Assembly: GCA_032209605.1 (NCBI GenBank)
Contig: JASFXZ010000035.1
Location: forward strand, 1,121,001-1,185,000
From: Mactromeris polynyma
Lineage: Eukaryota; Mollusca; Bivalvia; Venerida; Mactridae
Direction of reading: 5' to 3'
Length of the DNA stretch: 64,000 nucleotides
The notes beneath the pieces were generated by a model. The model did no database searches and was not told where the DNA came from. It saw nothing but the letters and a program-made list of their open reading frames with translations. Shown one piece after another: positions 11,388 through 23,843 of this stretch. The translations under genes were made by a program, and so were the position numbers. Position 1 is the stretch's first letter. Every line of letters starts with the position of its first letter.

Positions 11388-12440
11388 ATACTTTTGAAGT
11401 GTGATTTTGACTGTTGAGCTATGTACTGGTAAGGTATGGGTCTTGCACAACACATGATGTCACCTTGGCGAACATTTGTGCCAAGTAATTTGAAAATCCC
11501 CAATAGGTGGCAGTGTAATATTCCGGAAACAATGTTTTTGAATAATTTTTTTACCTCAAAGTGTGAACTTAACCTTTGAGCTACGGACACGGGGTTTAGG
11601 CACGACACGACGTCTCATCATTGAAAATCCCCCAATAGTTATCAGAGTAATGGTCCGGACAAAGAAATTTTGACCTCTAAGTGGGACCTCGACCTTTGAG
11701 CTACGGACACGCCATCTCATCATGGTGAACATTTGAATCTAGTTATTTGAAATTCCGAAAATAAATGACAGTGTAATACTCCGGATAAGATGTTTTAGAC
11801 CCATGTTTTACCTCCAAGTGTGACCTTGACCTTTGAGCTATGGACACAGGTCTTGCGCACAACACGCCAAGTCATCATGGTGTACGTTTGTGCCAAGTTT
11901 TTTGACAATTCCCCAATTAATTACAGTGAAATGGTCCGGACAAAGAAATCTTGACCCATTTTTGACATTTGACCACCAAGTTTGACCTTGACCTTTGAGC
12001 TAGTCGCGGGTTTTGCACGTGACATGCCGTCTCTTCATGGTGCACACTTGTGCCAAGTTATTTGAAAAGTCCCCCAATGAATTACACTGAAATGGTATGG
12101 ACAAAGAAATATTGATCCATTTTAGACATTTGATCACTAAGTGTGACCTTGACCTTTGAGCTACGGACATGGGTTTGCGGGCACCATGCCGTTTCATTAT
12201 GGTGAACAATGGTGCTAAGTAATTTGAAATCGCACATTAAATGACAGTGCAATACTCCGGACAAGATGTTTTTAGCCAATTTTGATGTTTGATCTCCAAG
12301 TGTGACCTTGACCTTTGAGCTACGGGCATTGGTCCTGGACGCGACACTCCGTCTCACAATGGTGAACGTTTGTGCCAAGTCATTTGAAAATACTCCAATA
12401 AGTGAGTAAAGGTCCGGACAAAGCAAATCCGGACGCACGC
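11388..12440. repeat. diverged tandem repeat of about 150 bp with TGACCTTGACCTTTGAGCTA core
   Basis: Six to seven diverged units. Each contains a block like GACCTTGACCTTTGAGCTAC, then a GTCTCATCATGGTGAAC-like block, TGTGCCAAGTTATTTGAAAA, and ACTCCGGACAAGATGTTTT. Period is about 120-165 bp. Short minus-strand frames across it are repeat-derived. Related blocks recur at 20850-21220, 23200-23832 and 29807-30240. Confidence 0.85.
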
Positions 12441-13320
12441 ACCCACATACACCAGACCGCCATTGTGTCGACTATGTCGAGTTCACCGCAAGCGGGATAG
12501 GCAATAAAACAAGCCAGAATATCAAAACAAAACAAGATTGGTATTGGTAACATAAATTGATTTATTTGTTGATTAATACACCATCTACTGTTTATCATAA
12601 ACATATTCACGAGAATAAAACATCTCAATAATTAAATCTTATTTGGTAAAATAACTAGAGTGAAAATTGATGTTTTCCCACACACCAAATAATGATACAA
12701 TCATGAAGAATTAATCACCACAAAACATCAAGGAAATAAAACTTACCCATTGATATATATACAAAATGTACTACAAGCTATGTGAGTACTAAATGTACCC
12801 GCCTTGTGTGCGAGATTTCTCACAACTGATCATGGGACACTATAGATAAAGTCATTAAAAATGGTATATAAACTGAGAGTTCTGTAAGTCAATGTAGTTC
12901 AAAATCTCTAAAATGTCGACTAAATATTTCTTAATAACAAATAAAACAATAAATTGAATTCTATATAAGTAAACAAGAGTGAAATGAACTTAAATATTGT
13001 TTATCTCAGTGACTGATGTGAATAAATGACGACTTTTCTTAAAAATTCTTAAAAATAGCTATTTTATAAAAATCATATAAATTTACCAAAAATGCAAAAA
13101 ACACCTTTTTTTGGAATTTTGTATCAAAACTTACATCAACTTGTAGGAAATGCTCTAATGTAAAGAATACATGGTCACATGACATGTTTCTCTTCAGTAA
13201 TAAAAAAGTTATGACAATTTTTGTCCGCTCAATTTTCGCTCGTTTTTTCAAATTTTCATTGAAATTTGATGACAAAGTCGCTTTTTTCCATGAATTGTTC
13301 ACTGAAACAAAATGAAACAT
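12441..13320. other. downstream flank / probable 3' UTR region of the NACHT gene
   Basis: AT-rich sequence following (on the minus strand) the stop codon of the NACHT exon. A minus-strand AATAAA lies at 12561-12566. I cannot tell which signal is used. No coding exon is seen. Confidence 0.4.
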
Positions 13321-16094
13321 TTACTGACAAATTGTTGTTTCAAATGCTAACATCAAACCATCGAGATTTCCACCTTTATATCTATCTTTATACGAGATGT
13401 TTACTGTAGGTATTGATGTAAGATACTCAGACATATAATCCAACGATTCCTCCACTGAAAGTTCTCTGTGAGTTTCTCCATCAACTGATGTAATCTTACA
13501 TTCATATAACTGAACTTCTATCACAGTTTTATTGTTTACAAAATTCTCAATGAAAGAATGAAAATATTGAAGACTCATTGTGACATCATGCAGCTCTATC
13601 TCCACTTGTGTTACATGAGGATGTAGTTGTAATAAAACATCATCAGGTATCTTCATGTCCCACAGTGTTAGTAACTTGATACATGGAAGAGTGTTCACTG
13701 TATGTATCAAGGTGTTCACTGCATTGTCATCAAACAAGTTATCTCCAATGATACCAAGATGTTCAAGTTGTGAAACCTTAATACACTTAAATACATCAAT
13801 ATAACATCTAACAATCCTCTCATATAATGGATGCAATGTGATGAACTTTAAACTAGAATTGTTTACATTATTACATGAAATATTAACATTCCACAGCTGT
13901 AATGAATTGAGTTTTGTATGATGTGGAAGATTTAGAGTCAATGTACAGTCTCTATCACGACGCTGGTGTTTATCACAATACACAAAGGTCAAATCTATAT
14001 TTTCAATGAGAACTTTGTCAGACAGAAATTTCACCAGATTATGTAAACTGTTATGTTGCATTTTAACATAATACAGAGACAAAGATGTCAGATGTTGGAG
14101 ACTTTGTCTTCCAATTATAGACCGAAAAACTGTTGACAGACGACTTCTCACAGGTAATTCTGGTATCAATGGTAATGTATCAGAATCACCTTTAATACAA
14201 ACAGTGTGCAGAGTTGATTTATTATTTAATATGAACTGAGTGAACTTTTTGTAATCAGCAGGCAACACTTTACCAACTTTTAAACATTGAAGATGTTTTA
14301 TCTTATCAAACTCTTCCAAATATTCGCCATTAACAGAATGGATTGATTTTACACATTTTCTGTTTAAGCATAGATTGTTTTTCAAAAGGTCAACATTAGA
14401 ATTGATAGCATCAGAATCATCAGAATCATCTGAATCATCAGAATCATCTGAATCATCAGAATCATCTGAAGCATCAGAATCATCAGAATCAATATCATCA
14501 ATAATCAAGTTTCCATCAAAAATAAAATCTTCAAGCTTAAATGAAACATTTGCATCATTAGATCCACAGACTTCCTTCAAACAATTTATAACCATATTCT
14601 GCAGTGATTTGATTTGCTTACTGTAAGAATCAGGGTAATAGTGAAATATAGCATTTCTTCTGCATAACCGTAAATCATCAGATATTGTACAGTAAATATT
14701 CTTAAACAATAATTCAGTTCTACGACAAGAAAATCCAGCCAGTAAAAGAAAAAAGTTACTGTATTGCACTACATCATTTATAGATTTCCATTTCTTAACA
14801 ACATCATCAAATGTATCATTTAAGTCAAATGAAGATACAAACAAAGAAGCAAAAAATTCAAGATAGCTCTTGTGCAAATAGGACAATTTTTGTTCTTGTT
14901 TTCCAAATTGACCGATTACTTTGTTTTTTGACAAGATGCCAATTTTGCACAAAACATTAATTTCTTCGGTGGAAACAAAATAAGGTTCTGACATTAATTG
15001 TTCTTCAGTGAATACAAGAACTGATTCATCCTGTTTGAACAATGATCTAAATGATAGTAAACACATTTTCTCTAAAAGTGAGAAATATTTTTTGAAATAA
15101 ACAAGCTTTGTGAGTATATCAGGAAGTGGTATGGTACATGCTGCTGATAGTGGAAACTCAATTTTTCTCTTTTCAGCTTTTTTGAAGAGCATATTCACAA
15201 TGTTACTATATATAAGTGCTCTAGACATGTCAGTCAGTTTATGGTCAAACCATACTGCTACCAAATGTGCAGCAATCATTGGTATACGTATCTGTTCTTG
15301 AAGTCCACACTTCTTGATGTCTCTTAGAAAATCATCTGGATTCTTGTTGTCCTTAGTTTTGTCATTAATATGATTTACTATTTCTTTAACAAAACACTTC
15401 GTGGAATTTTTAGTGATCCCCGTCATCTGAATTTGAATGTCCAGATCCTTACGCGATAGTCTTACATTTTCTACTTTGTATGGTCTGCACGTTGTGAGGT
15501 AGGTACATTTCTCAGATGGAAATTGTCTAGGTAATTCACGGTTTTTATTTTCATTTCTCTGGGGGGACCACTCATCAAGTGCATCAAGAATTATTAGGCA
15601 ATTTCTTTGTTGGAGAACATTTTTTAACATTAATTTAATGATGTCTTCCTGCATAGATGTAGTGTAGAAATATTGCTCTATTATCATATCTAATACATCT
15701 TCATGAACACTATCCCTGAGAGATATATAAAAAACAAAGTCAAAATTCTTCATGAAATCAATGTCCTTCTGCAGATTGTCATTACCAATGTTTTCACCAC
15801 ACTTACACCATAGCAATGTCATACACTGGCAAAATGATGTTTTGCCAACCCCAGCATCACCAGTTACATAAATATTTCTGAAAGGTTTGTCATCCTTAAG
15901 AAATATCTCCTTATAAGATGAAATTGGATAATTTTCCTCTTCTTGCTGTGACCTGTGATAAGGTATACGACACATATTTGGACGTTGATAGATTGTTAAA
16001 AGCTCCATCTTATCTTCATCTTCCCCACACAAAGGTGAAACAGGCAAGGTACAACACTTTTCTTTGTAAATCTTCATAAGGCGATTTCTGAGAT
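13321..16094 (-). CDS. NACHT-domain exon (exon 5) of an NLR-like protein
   Basis: Residues about 434-1357 of the spliced product. Walker A is GDAGVGKT (about residues 512-519), preceded by NIYVT, and Walker B is LIILDALDEW (about 600-609), so the NTPase looks intact. A helical region with winged-helix-like segments follows. An acidic Ser-Asp repeat (14400-14490) then precedes a C-terminal region rich in Leu/Ile with loose LRR-like spacing (for example LTSLSLYYVKM, LNSLQLWNVNI, IKLLTLWDMKI). The exon opens at an acceptor TTTTCCACAATTTCAG at 16095. Its first two bases complete the codon begun by the last G of exon 4. The frame is open upstream of the ATG at 16077, so that ATG is internal. The stop is TAA. 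Large single-exon NACHT-LRR blocks are usual in invertebrate NLR-like genes. Ligand unknown. Confidence 0.88.
14395..14495 (-). repeat. in-frame Ser-Asp-Asp codon repeat
   Basis: A 9-bp repeat (TCAGATGAT/TCTGATGAT on the coding strand) encodes consecutive SDD units within the NACHT exon, between the NTPase/helical part and the leucine-rich part. It makes an acidic linker and a potential casein-kinase-2-type phosphorylation tract. The antisense frame of 83 codons at 14375-14626 is its shadow. Confidence 0.9.
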
Positions 16095-16733
16095 CTGAAA
16101 TTGTGGAAAATAGGTATGTTAATAATGAAGCAAATGTAAGATTGGCATTCCAGTCATGTCAAAAGGAACTTAATAATATGTCTATACATACTTGAAATGT
16201 CAATTATTCTGTCAAAACATTATATGAGACATGAACAGACATTCCTCTATCTTTTGTAGATAAGGTAGAAAATATGCAACAATTTGCTATATAATTTCAA
16301 ATATCAAACTTGTAGAGGATTTCCTGTGAGGTGAACATTCTGACCAATGTGACATTTAGGGTGTCAACTGGTCAAGTGATGCCACATGCCGGACACAGGG
16401 TGATCACAACTATTGATATTGAACTCTTTGTGCTCAGCTGATCTAAAATCGATCATTGTACAAAATTCATATTGAGACAACAGACACCATGTCCATGAAG
16501 ATTTCTTTTTCTGCCAAATAAATAATGGTTCAAACTAAGATGTTGTTAAAGCAAGTATGTCTATATTCAATGGAACATAAAGCATTACAGGAACAGATAT
16601 TTACATATACAGTCATGTGATAATTGTCCAACATTCCATTCAGACACTTTTAATACTGTACATAAGTTATTTTGGAGTTGTTTCATAAATCGCCTGTTAT
16701 CCTATGATTCATCAATATTAAACAACCGTATAC
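16095..16733 (-). other. intron 4 of the NACHT gene
   Basis: 639 bp between donor CAG|GTATAC at 16733 and acceptor TTTCAG| at 16095. AT-rich, nothing else seen. Confidence 0.8.
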
Positions 16734-17424
16734 CTGATTCATCCATGTCCAATTGTTTAGGTTTCCATTCATGAAGAGTCTGTTCTATATGTTCTAATTG
16801 TCTCTTTGTACCTTCTTTTATTTCTACAATATCATGTTTCATGTCCGACTGACCATCTTTTATTTCTACAATATCATGTTTCATGTCCGACTGACCCTCA
16901 TTTATTTCTACAATATCACGTTTCATGTCCGACTGACCCTCTTTTATTTCTACAATATCACCTTTCATGTCCGACTGACCATCTTTTATTTCTACAATAT
17001 CACCTTTCATGTCAGACTGACCCTCTTTTATTTCTACAATATCACCTTTCATGTCCGACTGACCATCTTTTATTTCTACAATATCACCTTTCATGTCAGA
17101 CTGACCCTCTTTTATTTCTACAATATCACCTTTCATGTCCGACTGACCCTCTTTTATTTCTACAATATCACCTTTCATGTCCGACTGACCCTCTTTTATT
17201 TCTACAATATCACTTTTCATGTCCGACTGACCATCTTTTATTTCAGACAGACCAAGTTTTAAATCTACAATTTCGCGGTCAATTAAATTGTCCATGTCAT
17301 TCCATGCTTTAATGTCCTGAACATGGCGTCTCTTCAATTCTTCATCGACATCCATTTTCTCTGCAGAATTGATTAACGAGGATAGGTTTGGAATTCCACA
17401 AACTTTGTTCAGTCTAATCAGAAT
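16734..17424 (-). CDS. Coiled-coil repeat exon (exon 4) of the NLR-like gene
   Basis: 691 bp, phase 0 at its start and one extra base at its end. The first residues, ILIRLNKVCGIPNL, continue the HEPN-linked region of exon 3. Then comes a charged segment with two acidic-basic clusters, then ten 14-residue repeats of the type EGQSDMKGDIVEIK (16830-17240), then KRQLEHIEQTLHEWKPKQLD. Fourteen residues equal two heptads, with I/V and M positions spaced for a coiled coil, so the segment probably forms a long helical oligomerisation rod between the HEPN and NACHT parts. The acceptor is TTATTATCTTGCAG and the donor is AATCAG|GTATAC. Reading past the donor reaches a stop within ten codons. Two plus-strand frames over the repeat (16798-17312) are shadows. 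Confidence 0.9.
16830..17240 (-). repeat. coding minisatellite, 42 bp, ten copies
   Basis: A 42-bp unit encodes the 14-residue repeat. Variation is limited to D/E at the first position, G/R/H/S after DMK, a K/N swap and a few synonymous changes. The units alternate in a two-state pattern (CTC or ATC, encoding EG or DG), suggesting recent unequal exchange of multi-unit blocks. Confidence 0.95.
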
Positions 17425-17939
17425 CTGCAAGATAATAAGGGCAGATTTGATGTTTTTATCACTTAATAAATGAATGATGTAACCACAAACTCAATATATA
17501 GATAACATATTTTTGTGGTTTTCATAACCAAAGGTTCAAAGTAAACACAGCAAAACACTTCCTACATAAATGAATAAGAAATGTCTGTACAACATGTAAG
17601 CCTCCTGACAGGCACCTTGACATTCGCAAGATATTCATCAGACAAGGGATGGTCCAATGACAGACGGCTGGACTGACCGACCAACATGTGCAAAGCAATA
17701 CTTTGTTATCTTGAGGAGTGATTGGGAAAACAAACTGCTCAAGATGACATGGGTTCATCATATCAATAGTGTTAACTGCAGATGTAAGCATCCCTGCATC
17801 ATATTACAAACCGTTTTACTTCAGTTTCTGTAACTGATTGAAATTTAAAGATCAATAATGACAGTGTTTGTGTTTATTTCATACATTGTACCAGTAAATA
17901 TCACTGTGACAAAATAAACAAGAGTGGCAAACTGTCACA

Positions 17940-18440
17940 AAATACGCCCCTCATATTAGTCAGAGCTCAGAGTTAAAACAAGACAAATTTTAGGTAATTT
18001 CTAAAATCAAAGGGTAATAACTCTCGAGTGACTTAAGTGATATGGCTGGTTATCGAACTTGGCCGAGATATTATGCCCCAAGTTTAGTAAAGATCGGATG
18101 AAAACTCTTTGACTTAGAGAGTGGAAAAGGCTAATTTGGTAAATTTTGGATAATTCAAGGGCCATAATTCCGAAGTGACTGGGGCCAAGTGGCTGGTTAT
18201 CGAACTTGGCCGAGATATGATGCCCTCAAACATTTTCACCAAGTTTGGTAAAGATTGGATGAAAACTCTGACTTAGAGAGCGAACAAGGCTAATTTGGCC
18301 AATTTTTGATAATTCAAGGGCCATAATTCTGAAGTGCCTGGTGCGATGTGGCTGGTTATCGAACTTGGCCGAGATATTATGCCCACAAACATTTTCACCA
18401 AGTTTGGTAAAGATCAGATGAAAACACTTGCACTTAGAGA
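17940..18440. repeat. dispersed-type repeat of about 150 bp, three diverged copies
   Basis: Units contain GGCTGGTTATCGAACTTGGC, CGAGATATTATGCCC, CCAAGTTTGGTAAAGAT and TTCAAGGGCCATAATTC. Copies are diverged and not strictly periodic, which suggests an old tandem of a genome-wide repeat. Confidence 0.8.
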
Positions 18441-19445
18441 GCGGAAACCATGAGGACGCCGCCCGCCACCCAGCCCACCAGCCATTGGTGTTCCCATAAT
18501 ATGTCCCGTTTTTCAAACAGGCGTATAAAAAAAGATTGTAAAGGATGAAAAACGATCATTTCCATGTTTGCAGCGGCATCGAGAGTCCCCGAGTCACAAC
18601 TCTCCGAGTTGTTGGATATTGATGTTGATACAGACATAATTATATAAACCATGGTTTAATTGTATATGTTCGTTATGTTGACGATGAACATTGCATTTTG
18701 AAAACAAACTTTTCTAACAGATTGCTGTCAATGATAATTGGCTATTGGAACAACTGTAATTATGGTAGAATGGTACACCTATTTGTCCACTGCTCATTTT
18801 GAAGCTCTTTGAATAGTTCTTGCCCTTATTGTCCCTTGTGTCATAAATGTTTGTGAACATTTTATGTGTCTTTTTTGACAGTTGATATAAGAAATGTAAA
18901 TTACAATGCTTCTTTTATATAAAACTTGGAAAAAAAGCCTGTTCTTTTAACTATGAAAATTCCCAAAATTGGAATTGTAGTAATTAAATTTCATCCCAAA
19001 TTGGCAAATTTTACAACGCAAATTTTCCCAATTTATCCAGGTTATTTTTCCCAAAATGGACAGACAACGATACAGACTGGACAAGAAATCGAAACATACA
19101 CAATACAGAGGCGTGCAGTTGCCTTGACGCTAGATACACTAGGTTTGCACATGACACGTCCTCATCCTATTGGTGGGTCATTTCTACAAAACGATTTCGA
19201 AAACCCACCATGAGTGACAAAGATATGGACTGGACACAAAATCAGAACAGACGTACAGATGGCTGAAACAAGCTTGCTGAATCATAGAGATGACAGCTTG
19301 TCAATCAATAATACTGGTTCATTTTGTTTTTACAATTGACTTTAACAATGCCACTTATGAACATTTATCAACCATTACTAACTTGACATTCCACAAGCAA
19401 TTGACAACTAATCTACATGGATCAGAGGTGGAGGACAAACGTGAC

Positions 19446-19514
19446 TGCCCAGCACAGGAATAGAACCTAACTTCCTTGGTGACAGTGCTCTACCAACTGA
19501 GCTAACCGGGCAGA
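19446..19514 (-). mobile_element. tRNA-like SINE head
   Basis: Read on the minus strand: GCCCGGTTAGCTCAGTTGGT then AGAGCACTG give a good A box and D-arm, and GGTTCTATTCC a degraded B box. Acceptor-like ends GCCCGGT and GCTGGGC can pair. The anticodon arm is broken, so this is not a functional tRNA but a pseudo-tRNA or SINE head. Confidence 0.6.
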
Positions 19515-19542
19515 CTTTTGAGTTATAATCTTCAACTTGTCT

Positions 19543-19855
19543 GACTTGAATGTTGACGTTAACCTTAGGCTGGGGATCTGGGTACGAGAACCACATATAG
19601 CGATGTTATGGTGAACACATACATATATGTTCAGGCATGGAGGACAGACTTGAATGTTGACGTTAACCTTAGGCTGGGGAGCTGGGTACGAGAACCACAT
19701 ATAGCGATGTTATGGTGAACACATACATATATGTTCAGGCATGGAGGACAGACTTGAATGTTGACATTAACCTTAGACTGGGGATCTGTGTACAAGTACC
19801 ACATATAGCCATGTATGGTGAACACATACATATATGTTCAGTCAAGGAGGACAGA
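19543..19855. repeat. 104-bp tandem repeat, three copies
   Basis: GACTTGAATGTTGAC starts at 19543, 19647 and 19751. Each unit includes TTAACCTTAGGCTGGGGA, GAACCACATATAGC and ACACATACATATATGTTCAG. The first two are almost identical and the third is diverged. It directly abuts the pseudo-tRNA on the minus strand. Confidence 0.9.
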
Positions 19856-19993
19856 ATAACGTACAATACAGAACAAAGTCACTTCTACCATTTGCAGTCC
19901 ATATTTGACTAATATTAGGGATATCATACTATCGTGATATGCTGATAATTCACATGAAATCTTTTCAATATACTATGATGCAGTTGCAGTACC

Positions 19994-20231
19994 GAGGTGC
20001 GTTTTTTAGAGGTAGGAAAGATAGAATTCTACCTAGCGCTACGTAGAACAAGTAGCGGCGTCGTTTCTTAGACGTAGGAAAAGTAGCCCCTACCTTTAGA
20101 TAAATGGCGTCCATGCGGAACAGTGTCGTCATTTTATAGCTAGCGAAGCGTTCAAGCGTTTTTTAGACAGCTACCTTTTACGTTGGCTAGCTTTTCGCGC
20201 TTACTTCCACTACCTGTAACAAACGCACCTC
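19994..20231. mobile_element. 238-bp inverted-repeat element (MITE)
   Basis: Ends GAGGTGCGTTTTTTA and the inverse AACAAACGCACCTC. The interior has repeated short motifs (CTACCT, TTTCTTAGACGTAGG, GCGTTTTTTAGACAG). Fits a foldback-type MITE. No clear target duplication. Confidence 0.65.
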
Positions 20232-20349
20232 AGACATGATACATGTGAAGGACGGATCAAAGGAAGGTCAATTCTCTACACATGTGTGGTGTATTTGAAG
20301 TAATATGACTCAACACTGGTCTCTGTGTATAATTCAATCTGATATTTAC

Positions 20350-20418
20350 CTGACTTAATTCTTTCCATTTATCTGTCAAATCGGTCTCCGATATGAATAC
20401 TGTTCCACTGTGTTGCAA
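20350..20418 (-). CDS. Small HEPN exon (exon 3) of the NLR-like gene
   Basis: 69 bp, 23 codons, phase 0 at both ends. The acceptor TTTTCCATTTCAG is at 20419 and the donor GTCAG|GTAAATATC at 20350. It encodes LQHSGTVFISETDLTDKWKE followed by LSQ. Joined to exon 2 (ending CRNN) it makes RNNLQH, an R-x4-H motif typical of HEPN domains. Joined to exon 4 it makes LSQILIRLNKVCGIP. The H-S-G-x-V...DLTDKW pattern matches the end of DZIP3-type HEPN domains as I know them. Without the joins it would look like chance. The phase fit and motif completion make it convincing. Confidence 0.85.
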
Positions 20419-20849
20419 CTGAAATGGAAAATATTGATTCAATTTGTTAATTATGCCAACAAAAAAACATTCCAGTAGTTTCATATCAAGAACTATCACT
20501 GAAAGTGATTAATACCCTCGGCAATAATGACAGTGATAGTTTAATGAAAACATTCAAATGGAATCACAAACTTACATGTGCCAATCACCCCATTATACAT
20601 ATTCTGGCAAAATCCAAAGATCCTAAAATACCCTAATGCTTGAAGGTTTTCAATATACACTATACACCAAATTTGATGCCACAATACCAAAATGATAAAC
20701 ATTTTAGCAGAAAAATATTTTCTAATTTTAGTAACAGTGACTTTCACTGTGAATGGAACAATCCTAAAAGTAATCCCAAGCAATCCCTTCACAATCATGG
20801 TCTTACTACATACCAAGTTTGGCATGAATATGATAAATGAAACTAAAAT

Positions 20850-21220
20850 TATTCTCCGAAATCCGAATTCCAGTACCAGTGACCTTGGACCCTAACAGCA
20901 ATCCCAAAAAAGCTCTTTTCATACTCTTAATATGCACCAAGTTTGGAATGAATATGATAAATGAAACTCAATTTATACGCTGGAAACTGAATTTCAATTT
21001 TTAGCAACAGTGACCTTGACCTTTGATAGAACAGCCCCAAAGTAACCCCCATCCCAACAGCAATCCCAAGCGAGCTCTTCATATACTCTTACTCCAAGTT
21101 TGGCATGGATAGGATAAATGATACTCAAATTATTCCCCAGAAAATGATTGTCTATTTGTAGTTACAATGACCTTGACCTTGGACTGAATGGCCCTCAAAA
21201 CAAATCCAAAGCAAGCTCTT
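20850..21220. repeat. diverged repeats with TGACCTTGACC blocks
   Basis: Three diverged units with AGTGACCTTG(G/A)CC, AGCAATCCCAA(A/G)(A/C)(A/G)AGCTCTT and CCAAGTTTGG(A/C)ATG(A/G)AT. Same style as the 11.4-12.4 kb block, but a distinct unit. Confidence 0.7.
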
Positions 21221-23199
21221 CTACAGTTAAATAAAAGTTTTTGCGAAAAACTAATCTTCCGAGAAAAGTAAAAAAGTTTTGCGAAAACGTTTTGTTTTTC
21301 GCATAAATAAGTTTGCGAAAAGGTTTACTTTCGGGGAAAAAACTTTTTGTGAAAGAGATTCAAAACATTTTTATACGCAACAGATTTCATTATGAAGAAC
21401 ACCTAAAAGTGAGAACAAATCCGATAATAATGTTTTATTTATAGCTATCTGAAACGTAATTAGTTTTATAAAAACAGCATTTTTTTCAAGAAAATTTAGT
21501 TTTCATGAAAACATAATGTATATTTTTGCTAAAAATATCTCAGTTGTTAATTTATTATCATTAGCAGTAGTGGGCACTATCATGATTTTTTCTGTCTAAA
21601 TGAAATTATTATGTAGCAGAAAATAAAATACTATTCGCAATTTTATTTTCATGACAAGTTCTCTTCTTTTCAAGATAATTTTGGTATTTGAGATATTTAT
21701 TCGGTTATGTTATGCAGAATATGCCACCATAGTTTTCAATTAGCAGTTGAGTTTACATCTGTTAAGCAGTTTATCTGATAATTATCTAGTTCAATAAGAA
21801 CAACTATGTAGCTAATGCATTACATATCTAGTTTACGTAATAATTTACTAGAAAATTAAGTTGTTAACTGGATGCTTGACCACTTGTTAACCACTTAACA
21901 GTTATCTAAAAAGTATGTAGTTAACTCGACAGTTATCACATTAAACATTTAAGACTTAACTTAAATAAATTGTCTGTTCTGAAAACCTATGGGGTAAAGT
22001 GGTTAAGTGGTAGTACTTACGGGCACTATCAGACAATTGTTTTGTTAAGATATTTATCTGGTATCACAATTTATCACGATACTTATGCTGTTAACTAGTT
22101 TATTTAACGTGATTACCACAAGACCCTTTAGTTAATTATGTCGTTAACTGGTGGCAGAAGTATGTACATTGTACCATAATAAAGAAACTGTTAGTTTTTA
22201 CACATAATTTTGAGAGACTTTTAATTTTAGATAATATCTATCAGTTAATGTTATTTAAATAAGTTTCTAAGCTGAAATTTCCTTAAAATACTGAAGTATG
22301 TTGTCAGTTAATACAGTTGTGAACTATTGTGAAAATTATACGCGAATGTCTGATGCCTAAAAATGTTCATCATCAAACATCTATTTATGTCCCATCCGTA
22401 GACGCTTTACCATTTATGACACATGATACATTTACATAGTGTCCGCTTTTTTTTACCAACTCAGCTAGTGAAACACATATCTTCAGTGTTTACCAAGGCA
22501 CTTTAAGAACACAATTATACTAACTGATATAATTTTATTTCCATGTATTTTCAACTTATTACAGTTGAAAGCGCAAAACTACTTAAAAACTCTTATAAAC
22601 AAACTACATGTTATGCCGTCTTTTAGAAATTTTGAAATATCAAATGACCAATACTTCATTTTGTCTTCTGTTATGTTTCTTTTTGCATCACAGACAATTA
22701 AACTAGGTTTTTACTGTACCTTTTGTTCTTAAAGTATATGGTGTTTTGTCCCATCCATAGACACTTTGGATTGGATACATGATGTGATCTCAAAAGTTTT
22801 TGTATCAAGATACTGCTGGAACAATGGCATGCCCATGTTTGCTATTGATTCCAGTGTTAGACAATAGCAATTTCTATTGTTTAATTGGGCTTTTCAAAAA
22901 GTAACTACATTAATTTTACAAGAAGTAAATTTCACAAAATTATAATCAAATTTTTAGCTAAATCTTTTTTTTCAGTTATAAATAAGCTATGTCATCATTT
23001 TTTTTGCCCGTAATTGTTTGTTTCGACCCTATGCCACAATTCTAACTCATAATTCGGTAATTTTGACACAAGACATAAAGTTTCCTTAAATACTGCACAG
23101 AATTTAAATTTTTCAACTTTTCTTGGTACATAAACCTCACTGAAAATCAAACTGGAGCGCAAACCTAATAAATATTGCCCAATTCGTATAAAGGTATCA
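21221..23199. other. AT-rich intronic stretch
   Basis: About 2 kb with no gene or bounded element that I can support. Short purine-rich GCGAAAA-type runs near 21240-21330 and many GTTAACT words near 21750-22150 are low-complexity. Confidence 0.45.
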
Positions 23200-23832
23200 C
23201 CCCACTTATATGGAAAGTATGTAATTTAGCTTTCTGAACACTTTTATTTTTGACCCTGTGTGAAACATCTTTTTGCATTATATCTTGGTCAAAGCGACAA
23301 GAATTTTCAATTATTTGATCCTGTGACCTAGTGTTTGAACTAAGATGACCCAGTTTCACCTTGACCTAGATCTTATTAAGGCAAACATTTTGAACAAGTC
23401 TCATGTCGATAAAGTAAAAAAATGTAAGCTCTGGAGTGTTAACAAGGTTTTACTATAATTAGACATAGTGACCTACTTTTTGACCCCAGATGACCCAGTT
23501 TCGAACTTGGCCTAGATTATCTTAAGAGAAACATTCTGACCATGTCTCACTTAAATCAAGTAAAACTATGACCTTCGGTGTGTTAACAAGTTTTTAATAT
23601 AATTTGACGTAGTGACCAACTTTTTGACCCCACCTGACCCAGTTTCAAATTGGACTAGATTACATTCTGACTATGTCTCACATTAATCAAGTAAAAATGT
23701 TACCTTGGGAGTGTTAATAAAGTTTTACTATAATATAACCTAGTGACCTAGATTTTAACGCCAGATGACCCAGTTTCAAGCCTGGTCTAGATTTCATGGA
23801 CACAAACATTCTGATCATGTCTCACATGAGTC
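23200..23832. repeat. dispersed tandem repeat, left half, interrupted by the LINE
   Basis: Diverged units of about 120 bp contain TGTTAACAAGGTTTTACTAT, AATTTGACCTAGTGACC, TTTTTGACCCCAGATGACCC and CAGTTTCAAACTTGG. The array resumes at 29807 in the same phase of the unit, so the LINE landed inside it. Confidence 0.85.
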
Positions 23833-23843
23833 AAATAAAAACT

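Larger units (their letters stand above)
17425..20349 (-). other. intron 3 of the NACHT gene
   Basis: About 2.9 kb. Contains the repeats at 17940-18440 and 19543-19855, a tRNA-like SINE head and a MITE. The small frames within (for example 17522-17791) have no domain. Confidence 0.75.

Noticed and set aside
11243..12438. Minus-strand ORFs of 69-121 codons.
   Set aside because: They overlap the hairpin and the roughly 150-bp tandem repeat and show repeat-derived residues only.
14375..14626. Plus-strand Ser-Glu repeat ORF.
   Set aside because: Antisense shadow of the Ser-Asp tract in the NACHT exon.
16095..16733. Treating the NACHT ORF ATG at 16077 as the gene start.
   Set aside because: The frame is open to a good acceptor at 16095 and joins exon 4 in phase, so this Met is internal.
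16798..17312. Plus-strand ORFs of 154 and 168 codons with regular repeats.
   Set aside because: They are antisense shadows of the coiled-coil minisatellite. The minus frame has splice sites and joins in phase with the HEPN and NACHT exons.
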